Shown piece after piece: positions 17,528 to 25,400 of a stretch of DNA of 64,000 nucleotides. The stretch comes from Citricoccus alkalitolerans. GTDB taxonomy: Bacteria > Actinomycetota > Actinomycetes > Actinomycetales > Micrococcaceae. The notes under the pieces are model-generated. The model saw nothing but the letters and a program-made list of their open reading frames with translations, ran no database searches and was not told the DNA's origin. The DNA lies in the NCBI RefSeq assembly GCF_039528175.1, contig NZ_BAAALH010000002.1:1922001-1986000 (forward strand). Direction: 5' to 3'. Position numbers and translations under genes: made by a program. The stretch's first letter is position 1. Each line of letters starts with the position of its first letter.

Positions 17528-18090
17528 CCGAGTTCCAGCGCCGTGACCTTCCACCCGGTGCGGTGCTTCTCGATGCGCAAGGCCATGGCCCGGGCACGGT
17601 CAGGCAATTGGACCGTGGCGCTGGCCTCGTAGGTCTCCTGGCCCAGGCGGCAGGCCCTGGCCCCGAGAGCCTTGGGCGCCGCGGCGAGGCCATCGGTCCG
17701 GGCCGCCCGGATGCGTTGGGCCAGGTCGGCCCGGCGGATCATCTTCTGGTACGTGGCCAGGTCGAGCCACGCGGACAGCTGGCGTGCTGGCCGAAGCCCG
17801 AGTTCGGCCTCCACGCAGGCCAGCGCCACGATCCGCGCCAGGGAACGGACATGGCGTTCCTCCTCGCGCCGGAGCTCCGCCTGGGCACGCTCCGTCGTCG
17901 TGGTGCCGTCGAGTGGCCGCTGCCGGGGCGCCCATGCCGGGTGCTGCTGACTCCGCGCTTCCCGCGAGGCCGGCTCCACGTTGGAACCGGCCACGGAATC
18001 CAGGGGCGGCAGGGTGGCGGGAACGGCGGTGACGGTCAGGGCCGGCGTCCGCTCCGTGGCCGGCTCTGCTGCCGTGGTCAAGGTCGTCAT
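17524..18090 (-). CDS. Rv3235-family protein
   Basis: A 188-aa protein with a disordered N-terminal 60 residues and a conserved C-terminal domain: VRSLARIVALACVEAELGLRPARQLSAWLD, then RLGQETYEASATVQLPDRARAMALRIE...W.VTALELG. This is the Rv3235-type family usually encoded next to secA in actinobacteria. The ATG at 18090 follows AGGAGGAA. The last 4 bases overlap the secA stop in convergent orientation. No catalytic motif is visible; function unknown, possibly connected with the adjacent SAF/CpaE-like genes. Confidence 0.85.
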   Translation of the reverse strand: MTTLTTAAEPATERTPALTVTAVPATLPPLDSVAGSNVEPASREARSQQHPAWAPRQRPLDGTTTTERAQAELRREEERHVRSLARIVALACVEAELGLRPARQLSAWLDLATYQKMIRRADLAQRIRAARTDGLAAAPKALGARACRLGQETYEASATVQLPDRARAMALRIEKHRTGWKVTALELG

Positions 18091-18184
18091 GGTTCCTCCT
18101 GTTGTCGGTTGTACTGGCGTCGAGCGTGATCGGGTTCGGCGGGGTTCCGCGGGTTTCGGTCCGGCGTGTGGTGCGGGGGGCGGC

Positions 18185-18964
18185 CTAGCTCAGGGGCGGC
18201 GCCCTGAGGACGGTGCCGGGGATGAGCATGTCCGCGTCGCCGCCGATGACGGTGCGGTTGTGGTCATGCCACTGTCGCCATCGGCCGTCCACTTCCAGGT
18301 CGGTGGCAGTGGGGCCCAGTTCATGGGCTGCGATGTCCCACAGACAATCACCTCGTCGCACCGTGACGGTCTTGGCCTCATCTGTGGCTGTCTGGCCCGA
18401 GCGGGGTGCACCGGGTGCGGGCGTCGCCGGGGCCGAGGGCTTCCACGTGGGTGTCGGCAGGTATTGCTCGTCCGGCAGTGCGGCCGAGTCGGCCGAGACC
18501 CAACCGGGGTGCGGGAGGTTGGTGGACGTGTACATCGAGGACGTCCGTGCTGTTGAATCCTGGGTCGCCGGGAGTGGGTCGACAGCGGAACCCGGCGTGG
18601 CCCATGCCCCTGGCGCCAGCAGTAGGTTGACGCCCAGGAGTGACGTCGCCACCCGGCGGAGGAAGGCGGGGGAGAGTGCGCTGCCGCAGCGGATGAGGCG
18701 GAGCGATCTGGTCCGGTGACCCAAAGCCACCAAGGCGGTGCCCAGCAAGGCTAGGAACCACCATGCGGCGATGACGGCGCCCGCTCCGGCACACAGGGAG
18801 GCGACCAGCCGCTCGACAAGAGGTAGGCCCGCGCTGGGCGCGGCCCCTCCCAGCCCCGGGGAACCGAACCACCACAGCAACGGTCCAGTCACGGTGCACA
18901 GCAGCGTCAGGACCAGGTCCTCGCGCCGGAGTGCCCGGTGGCGGTTCTCAGACGATGCATTCAC
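18185..18964 (-). CDS. Membrane protein with C-terminal LysM domain
   Basis: I chose the GTG at 18962-18964 because AAGGGG lies about 6 nt upstream; an in-frame GTG at 18991 has no ribosome site. The 259-aa protein has three hydrophobic spans (LVLTLLCTVTGPLLWWFG; LVASLCAGAGAVIAAWWFLALLGTA; LLGVNLLLAPGAWA), a long Ser/Pro/Thr linker, and a C-terminal LysM domain (TVTVRRGDCLWDIAAHELG ... LIPGTVLRAP) that should bind peptidoglycan. It is likely anchored in the membrane with LysM outside. It lies 94 bp upstream of the Rv3235-like gene on the same strand, probably one operon. Confidence 0.85.
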   Translation of the reverse strand: MNASSENRHRALRREDLVLTLLCTVTGPLLWWFGSPGLGGAAPSAGLPLVERLVASLCAGAGAVIAAWWFLALLGTALVALGHRTRSLRLIRCGSALSPAFLRRVATSLLGVNLLLAPGAWATPGSAVDPLPATQDSTARTSSMYTSTNLPHPGWVSADSAALPDEQYLPTPTWKPSAPATPAPGAPRSGQTATDEAKTVTVRRGDCLWDIAAHELGPTATDLEVDGRWRQWHDHNRTVIGGDADMLIPGTVLRAPPLS

Positions 18965-19042
18965 GTTGTGCCCCTTCGGCCACGCGGGCACCGGAGGCCC
19001 GTCGTTTTCCTCGATGGACTAAGGCAACAATAGATGGCAGAA

Positions 19043-19104
19043 GATGTCAATGGGGTCACGATGGAGATGTGGGGAATCATTTGATGACGTTTGATGTCAT
19101 TGGG
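19043..19104. repeat. Repeated 12-mer in divergent promoter region
   Basis: GATGTCAATGGG (19043-19054) and GATGTCATTGGG (19093-19104) differ at one base and are spaced exactly 50 bp start to start. The second overlaps a short inverted repeat, ATGAC at 19084-19088 with GTCAT at 19096-19100. They sit between the divergent LysM gene and the 187-aa gene, in a locally AT-richer stretch, and may be a regulator's operators. Confidence 0.45.
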
Positions 19105-19197
19105 CAGGTGGTCAGCATCGGATTCTGGGCCGGTGCTGCGACGACCCTTCACGCCTTAGGGGCTGGTGAGGCAGGCTCGCCCGTCTAGGCTGAAGAG

Positions 19198-19761
19198 ATG
19201 AGATGGGACGGGCTGTTTGCCGATCTGGAGGCCCAGCTGGCCCAGGGGCACTGGCAGGACACAGAGGCCGAGGCGGCCGAGATGACGCGCGGTGAGCGAT
19301 CTGCGATCACCCTGATCGATCGATTGCGTGGTGCGGTGGGGACGCCGTTGGCGCTCGTGCTGGCGGACGGTCAACGGCTGGAGCTGACCCTCTCCACAGT
19401 GGGGTCCACCTGGATCGGCGGGATGGACCGCAGCGGGAGCCTGGTGGTGAACCTCGCCGCCGTGGCGGCCATTGACAGCCCCCTGGCCGTGGTGGCCCAG
19501 GAGCCGTCCCTCGGGCGGCGGCGGCTGGGCATCGGTTCCCTGTACCGGTCGTTGTCCCGTGCCCGCGTGGCTCTCGTGGTCACCGGCCAGGACGGGCAGT
19601 TGCTCGGGGAGGGGACCATCGACCGCGTGGGGCTGGACCACCTGGACCTGGCGGTGCACCCGCGGGATGAACAGCGGCGCGGGCGCAATGTCCGCGGGCT
19701 CAGGGTGATCCCCTTCGACGCCGTCCACCTGGTGCGTTCGGCTCAGGCGTCCTCGGTCTGA
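19198..19761 (+). CDS. Conserved hypothetical protein, 187 aa
   Basis: I do not recognise a functional family, though similar proteins occur beside the HTH gene in Micrococcaceae. N-terminal segment MRWDGLFADLEAQLAQG...EMTRGERSAITLIDRLRGA, then a beta-rich region (LVLADGQRLELTLSTVG, WIGGMDRSGSLVVNLAAVAAID) and a C-terminal beta stretch with VALVVTGQDGQLLGEGTIDRVG. No signal peptide, membrane span or catalytic motif. TAGGCT (19186-19191) ends six bases before the ATG and there is no ribosome site, so the mRNA is probably leaderless. The last 19 bases overlap the convergent HTH gene. Confidence 0.8.
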   Translation: MRWDGLFADLEAQLAQGHWQDTEAEAAEMTRGERSAITLIDRLRGAVGTPLALVLADGQRLELTLSTVGSTWIGGMDRSGSLVVNLAAVAAIDSPLAVVAQEPSLGRRRLGIGSLYRSLSRARVALVVTGQDGQLLGEGTIDRVGLDHLDLAVHPRDEQRRGRNVRGLRVIPFDAVHLVRSAQASSV

Positions 19762-19973
19762 GGTGCACCGGCCTTCCGGGCCTCGGCCTTGGCGGCCTGC
19801 TGCACGTAGAGGTCCTCGATGTACTCGTCGAGCTTGACCTGCTCCACCCGCCACTGGCCACGGCCGCCGATCTGGATGGCCGGCAGCTCCCCGCTGCGCA
19901 CCAGCGCACGAGCCTGCGCCATGGAGACCTGCAGCTCCTCGGCGACATCGGTCAGGGTCAGGAAGCGCGGCAT
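19743..19973 (-). CDS. BldC-like helix-turn-helix (MerR/excisionase-type) DNA-binding protein
   Basis: A 76-aa protein starting MPRFLTLTDVAEELQVS at 19973, with GGAGG just upstream. The MerR/excisionase-like winged HTH runs over residues 3-55 (TLTDVAEELQVSMAQARALVRSG, IQIGGRGQWRVE), followed by a short Ala/Lys tail. BldC in Streptomyces is a small protein of this type that binds direct repeats to control development. Here it is a candidate regulator of the surrounding block. The 3' end overlaps the facing 187-aa gene by 19 bp. Confidence 0.88.
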   Translation of the reverse strand: MPRFLTLTDVAEELQVSMAQARALVRSGELPAIQIGGRGQWRVEQVKLDEYIEDLYVQQAAKAEARKAGAPQTEDA

Positions 19974-20137
19974 TGGTCCTCCGGGTCGAAAGCGGGCATC
20001 AGTCACCTTCATTCTTCCACGCTCATCTTTCGTTCAGGGGTTGTCCACACCCTGACATGGCCGGCGCCGGCCTTGGATAGGGTGGTCTGGGATGCCGGCG
20101 GCGAATGGGGCTGCCGGACCGGAGAGGGAGGACGCCC

Positions 20138-20776
20138 GTGGAGGGGACGAACACGGCGGAGGCTCCACGGCTCACGCGGCCGGGGTGGAAGGATCCCCGG
20201 TTACTGGCCGGGCTCCTGCTGGTGCTGTTGTCGGTGGCAGGCGTCGTGGCCCTGGTGCAGTCACTGGATCGCTCGGAGGGCTATTGGGCCGCCGGGCAGG
20301 ACCTGGTTCCGGGCAAGGTGGTCGAGACTGACCAGTTGACGGTGGTTCAGGCCCGGTTGGGCGACGCGGCGGACGACTACCTCCGTGCAGACGAACCGTT
20401 CCCCGAGGAACACGCGGTGGTGGGCACGGTACGCCAGGGCGAACTGCTCCCGGCCGGTGCCGTGGCCTTGGTGGACCCGCAGTCCCGGCAGGCGGTGTCC
20501 CTGACGGTGGCCGACCCGCTCCCTGAGGGCACGGCCTCCGGGGCTCGGGTGGATGTGTGGATCGCCGCCAAGGACGGCAACCAGGGCTTCAGCGAACCGG
20601 AACTGGTCGCCCGCTCGGCCGAACTGGCCGAGATCACGGAGGCCACGGGATCCTTCGGTTCCACGGGCGGGATGAACGTGCAGATCCTCGTGGGTCCGGA
20701 GCAACTGCCGCAGGTCCTGGACGCCAAGGGCAATGGCGCGCGCATCAGCGTGGTTCCGTCGCTTGCCGGACCGTAG
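20138..20776 (+). CDS. SAF-domain (CpaB/flagella basal-body chaperone-like) membrane protein
   Basis: A 212-aa protein. GTG 20138 is preferred because GGAGAGGGAGG precedes it by about 7 nt. A single N-terminal span (about 22-44, LLAGLLLVLLSVAGVVALV) precedes a SAF domain (AAGQDLVPGKVVETDQLTVV ... VVGTVRQGELLPAGAVALVD) and a C-terminal domain (AVSLTVADPLPEGTASGARVDVW) as in CpaB/RcpC pilus proteins. Tad pilus operons pair CpaB with CpaE, and a CpaE-like gene follows 8 bp downstream, but no TadA, TadB, TadC or pilin gene is present. A TAGGGT -10 box lies at 20078-20083. Confidence 0.82.
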   Translation: MEGTNTAEAPRLTRPGWKDPRLLAGLLLVLLSVAGVVALVQSLDRSEGYWAAGQDLVPGKVVETDQLTVVQARLGDAADDYLRADEPFPEEHAVVGTVRQGELLPAGAVALVDPQSRQAVSLTVADPLPEGTASGARVDVWIAAKDGNQGFSEPELVARSAELAEITEATGSFGSTGGMNVQILVGPEQLPQVLDAKGNGARISVVPSLAGP

Positions 20777-20784
20777 GAGTGCAC

Positions 20785-22419
20785 GTGCGTAAGGTCTCGG
20801 TGGCCACCACCATCATGTCCGGCTTCGACCACGTCTCCGGACTCGAGCGTCTGCGCGGGCCCGTCACGGTGATACGCCGTTGCGAGAGCCTCGCTGAACT
20901 GATCTCGATGGCTCGCGCTGGTCTGGCAGACGTCGTGCTCGTGGCCGGTGACACCGAACAACTCACCTTGACGTTCATGGAGTCCCTGAGTGCCGGAGGT
21001 GCGAGTACTCGAACTGCCGCGGTGGTGGCACTCAGCGAGGTGGCTGCTGAACGCGACCGCCTCACCGGACTCGGTATCCCGGTGGCATCCCCGGATCTGG
21101 GCCCAGCGGAACTGGCCACGCTGCTGGCCGACGCGGCTTCCCAAGATCAGCAACGCCAGCGTGTCACGTCCGAACCCGAAGCTCGCGGCCGTGGGCGCCG
21201 TGCCGCCCAGAACGGCGCTGACGACTTCACCGGGCCCGAGTACACGACGACGCCGGCCGGCCCGGCCGATGACCGGGTTCTCGCCCCCGGCTCGAGAGTC
21301 GACCAAGACCAGACTCTGTCATCCTCCGTCACGGGTGCTGACGCCGTCCGAGTCGGCGCAGAACTGGACAGAGCAGAGTGGGACGGAGCAGACCGGGGTG
21401 ACGCCGGCCCGGCTGGCGTGGTCGTGCCTGGCGTCCCGGGTCCGGGCCCCGGCGACGAGTCGGATACGGACGTCCTGTCCGATCGGGACGGCGATCGGGA
21501 GCCCCCGGGCCCCGGGGGAGTTGCAACGGAACCCGCGGCACCACCCCGGATGACCGCCGTCTGGGGCCCTGCTGGAAGCCCGGGACGCACCACGGTGGCG
21601 GTCAACCTGGCGGTGGAGCTGGCCCTCTCCGGGCGCAGGACTCTGCTGATCGACCTGGACACCTATGCGGCCTCCGCGGGCATCCATCTGGGCCTGCTGG
21701 ACGAATCGGCGGGCATCGCCCAAGCCTGCCGGACGGCTGACCAGGGAAGGATCACTCCTGAAGGTGTCGGGCGAGCAGCGCTCAGGGCACGTGTGGCGGG
21801 GGCCTCCCTGCAGGTGCTCACGGGCCTGACTCGTGCGGACCGGTGGCCGGAACTGCGCCGCGCCGCCCTGGACGATGTGCTGGAGGCAGCCACCGCCGGC
21901 TGGGACGAGGTCGTTCTCGACTGTGGTTTCTGCCTGGAGGAGGACGAGGAACTGAGCTTCGACATCCCCGCCCCACAGCGCAACGCGGCCACGTTGGCCG
22001 GGTTGGCCGCCGCGGACCGAGTCCTGGCCGTCGGCACCGGCGACCCGGTGGGGCTGCCCCGCCTCATTCACGGCCTGGACGAGTTGAGCCTGCACGTGGA
22101 CATCGTGGAGCGAAGCCGGGTCGAGGTGGTCGTCAACCAGGTCCGGCCGGATGCCTCGGGGGTCGCCCCGCGATCACAGATCACCGGCGTCCTCGACCGG
22201 TTCGGCGGTTCCTGGACCGTCGCAGGGTTCCTGCCCTGGGACCGCCGGACCTTGGACCGTGCGCTGCTCGGCGGGCAGGTGCTGGCCGAGGCCGCGCCGA
22301 AGTCGGCCTTGCGCCGCGCCGTGGCCCGGCTGGCCGGTACGGCCGCCGGAAGCCTACAGACGGGACCCTCCACGGCCGCCGTCGGACAGGGTCTGCGGAC
22401 GTTGCTGCGGCGCAGCTGA
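20785..22419 (+). CDS. CpaE/MinD-ParA-like P-loop protein with Arg in Walker A
   Basis: A 544-aa protein. GTG 20785 follows AGGAG by 5 nt. The N-terminal 120 residues look like a degenerate receiver domain (VADVVLVAGDTEQLTLTFMESL ... ALSEVAAERDRLTGLGIPVASPD), then a 130-residue acidic disordered linker, then a ParA/MinD-type ATPase domain. The P-loop reads GPAGSPGRTT (261-270): the invariant Lys is Arg268, and the second signature Lys is absent too. Walker A' LLIDLDTYAAS and VVLDCGF are recognisable. CpaE localises pilus assembly in Tad systems. Here, with the SAF protein only, the role is unknown. It ends 69 bp before the glutamate dehydrogenase start. Confidence 0.85.
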   Translation: MRKVSVATTIMSGFDHVSGLERLRGPVTVIRRCESLAELISMARAGLADVVLVAGDTEQLTLTFMESLSAGGASTRTAAVVALSEVAAERDRLTGLGIPVASPDLGPAELATLLADAASQDQQRQRVTSEPEARGRGRRAAQNGADDFTGPEYTTTPAGPADDRVLAPGSRVDQDQTLSSSVTGADAVRVGAELDRAEWDGADRGDAGPAGVVVPGVPGPGPGDESDTDVLSDRDGDREPPGPGGVATEPAAPPRMTAVWGPAGSPGRTTVAVNLAVELALSGRRTLLIDLDTYAASAGIHLGLLDESAGIAQACRTADQGRITPEGVGRAALRARVAGASLQVLTGLTRADRWPELRRAALDDVLEAATAGWDEVVLDCGFCLEEDEELSFDIPAPQRNAATLAGLAAADRVLAVGTGDPVGLPRLIHGLDELSLHVDIVERSRVEVVVNQVRPDASGVAPRSQITGVLDRFGGSWTVAGFLPWDRRTLDRALLGGQVLAEAAPKSALRRAVARLAGTAAGSLQTGPSTAAVGQGLRTLLRRS

Positions 22420-22488
22420 ACCCCGGGCCGCTCTGCAGCGGGCACCCGTCGTTCACGCTTTGACCTGCGTGCCGTTAGGCTCGCCCTA

Positions 22489-25400
22489 GTGGACCAAGGA
22501 CGTTCCACTCATCCGGTTGCACCCGGCCCAGGTCCGGTGCCTCCGGTGCAACTGCNNNNNNNNNNNNNNNNNNNNNNNNNNNNNNNNNNNNNNNNNNNNN
22601 NNCCTTTGTGGACCGATCAGCAGGCCCCCGGCACCCCGGATGCCCCCATCGGTCTCGAGCACCTGGCCCGCGCGTACTTCGAGCATGTCTCGGAGGCGGA
22701 TTTGGCCGAGCTGGACCCACCAACGCGTGAGAGACTCGTCGCCACGCACGTGGAAATGGCCGCCAGCCGTGGCACCAGCGAAGCGGTCGTGAGGGTAACC
22801 CCCAGCCGGCCGCACGGCTTCGTCCAGATCGTGCATGCGGACATGCCCTACCTCGTGGACTCCGTCACGAGTGAGCTGACCCGCCAGGGACACGCCATCC
22901 GCATGGTCGCCCATCCGACCGTGATCACCCATCGGGCCAGGGACACCGGGCATCTGACCGCTGTTCACCGAGTTCCCACTCAGCAGGGCACCGCCAGCGG
23001 TGACACCACGGCAGCGCTCGCTGACCTCGGCCCCCTGGTCGCCGGTGATGGCGCACGCACCGGGGTCGAGTCCTGGATCGGCGTGCAGACCGTGGGTCCG
23101 TTGGACGATGAGGAGGCCGCCCGGCTCGAGAAGGGTCTCGGCCACGCCCTGGCGGACGTGCGCGCCGCCATCGCCGACGCTGACCGCATGCGCGCGGCAG
23201 CCTTCACCGCCGCTCGCACCCTGACGCACGATGCCCCGGCGAACGTGCAGAGCGTGCGCGAGAGCAGTGAGTTGCTGAACTGGATGGAGGACGGCCACTT
23301 CACGTTCACCGGCTACCGCGAGTACGTGCTGCACAGTGGGGACAACGGCCAGGTGCTGGTCCCGGTGGAGGACACCGGCCTGGGCATCCTGCGCCGGCGG
23401 CCCACCACGCCGCCGGCACCCCTGTCCATCGCCGGTCGAAATCAGATCGAGCGACCCATCCCGCTGATCATCACCAAGGCGAACTCGCGTTCCCGGGTGC
23501 AGCGTTCCGCCTATATGGACTACGTGGCGGTGAAGACCTACGACCGTGACGGCAAGGTCACCGGTGAACGCCGGTTCGTGGGACTGTGGGATCCCAAGGC
23601 GTACTCGGTGTCACTCGAGGACATCCCGCTGGTGCGGGAGAAGGCCGCCGAGGTGCTGCACCGGTCCGGTTTCCCGCGGGACTCCCACTCCGGTGCCGAA
23701 CTCCAGCAGATCCTCGAAACCTACCCGCGTGACGAACTGTTCCAGGTGGGCGTGGATGAGTTGTGGGAGACCTGCCGGCAGATCCTGCAGCTGCAGGAAC
23801 GCCGCCGTACCAGGCTGTTCTTGCGGCCGGATACCTACGGTCGCTTCATGAATGCCCTCGTCTTCCTGCCGCGTGACCGCTACAACACGGATGTGCGCGG
23901 CCGTATCCAGAATGTGCTCCTCGAAGCTCTGGGCGGGGAATCCCTGGACTTCCAGGTCAGACTCACCGAATCGGTACTGGCACGTCTGTACTTCCGCATC
24001 CGGCTGCCCCGCGAGCGCGAACGCGCCGCACCGGTGGACGCCAAGGACCTCGAGGACCGGCTCGTCCGGGCCGTCCGATCCTGGAAGGAGGGGGTGGACG
24101 AACAGGCGGTCGAGGCGTTCGGCGCCGATTCAGGCGTGGACGCCGCCCGGTTGTGGGACGAGGCCTTTCCGCCCGCCTACCGGGTGGCCTACGAGATCGA
24201 CAACGCACTCGAGGACATCGGCCGGTTCAACGGGCTTCCGGGAGAGGGCGCGCCCGTGGTGCATGTCGTCCCCGAGCACCAGGACGAGCGATCACGGATC
24301 GCCGAGGAACGGGTCACGGACCTCACGATCGGGCGAATGAAGGTCTATTCGGACCGGCCCCGCACACTCACCGAGATCTTGCCCGTGCTGCAGAACCTCG
24401 GCCTGTCCGTGTTGGATGAGCGGCCCTTCGAGGTGGAACCGGCGGACGGACGGAAGTTCTACCTCTACGACTTCGGGTTGGGCTACCCGGTGGGCACTGA
24501 ATCCGAGGCCACAGCCGGGCTGCTGGAGGACGCGGTCGTCGCCGCCACCACGGGCGTCTCGGAGTCCGACGCCCTGGATCGCCTCGTCCTCGCCCATGGC
24601 CTGGATTTCAGAACGGTGAGCGTGCTGCGCGCCTACGCGAAGTACCTGCGGCTGCTCGGGATGCAAAACTCCTTCGACTTCATGGCGGACGCTCTCTTGT
24701 CCCACGAAGCCGTGACGCGGGCCCTGGTCGACTACTTCTTCACCCGTTTCGATCCCACGACCCCCTCGGCCGCAGGTGACGACGGCCCGGATGCCGGAGA
24801 GACCCGTCGTCAGAGCTTGGAACAGGTCCGTGAACAGGCCGACGAGGCGCTGGAGGCCGTGGCCACCCTGGACGCCGAACGCGTGCTGCGGGGCTTCCTG
24901 ACTGTCATGCAGGCCACCCAGCGCACCAACTTCTTCCAAGGGCATCGGCGCCTGAGCTTCAAGATCGCGACCTCGGAGATCGATTTCGCCCCGCAGCCCC
25001 GGCCCTCGCGGGAGATCTGGGTGTACGACCCGGAGGTCGAGGGCGTGCACCTGCGCTTCGGTCCCATCGCACGCGGCGGCTTGCGCTGGTCGGACCGCCG
25101 GGAGGATTTCCGCACTGAGGTCCTCGGACTCGTCAAGGCCCAGCAGGTCAAGAACGCCGTCATCGTCCCCACCGGGGCCAAGGGCGGTTTCTTCGCCAAG
25201 CGGCTGCCGGACCCGACGGTGGACCGCGGTGCCTGGATGGAGGCGGGCCGGGAGGCATACCGGACCTTCATCCGCGGCCTGCTGGACATCACCGACCAGC
25301 AGTCGCGCAGCACCGACGGAACTGAGATGGTCTTCTCCACCCGAGAGCGGATCGTGCGCTATGACGAGGACGACGCCTACCTCGTGGTGGCGGCGGACAA

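Noticed and set aside
14918..17554. An 878-codon open frame antisense to secA
   Set aside because: It mirrors secA and has the residue mix expected from the complement of a GC-rich gene; secA itself is certain.
20138..22419. A Tad pilus operon
   Set aside because: Only CpaB-like and CpaE-like genes are present; no ATPase TadA, TadB/C, prepilin or peptidase follows.
22460..22465. TTGACC as the -35 of the glutamate dehydrogenase
   Set aside because: Only 10 bp from the TAGGCT -10 box, too short for a promoter.
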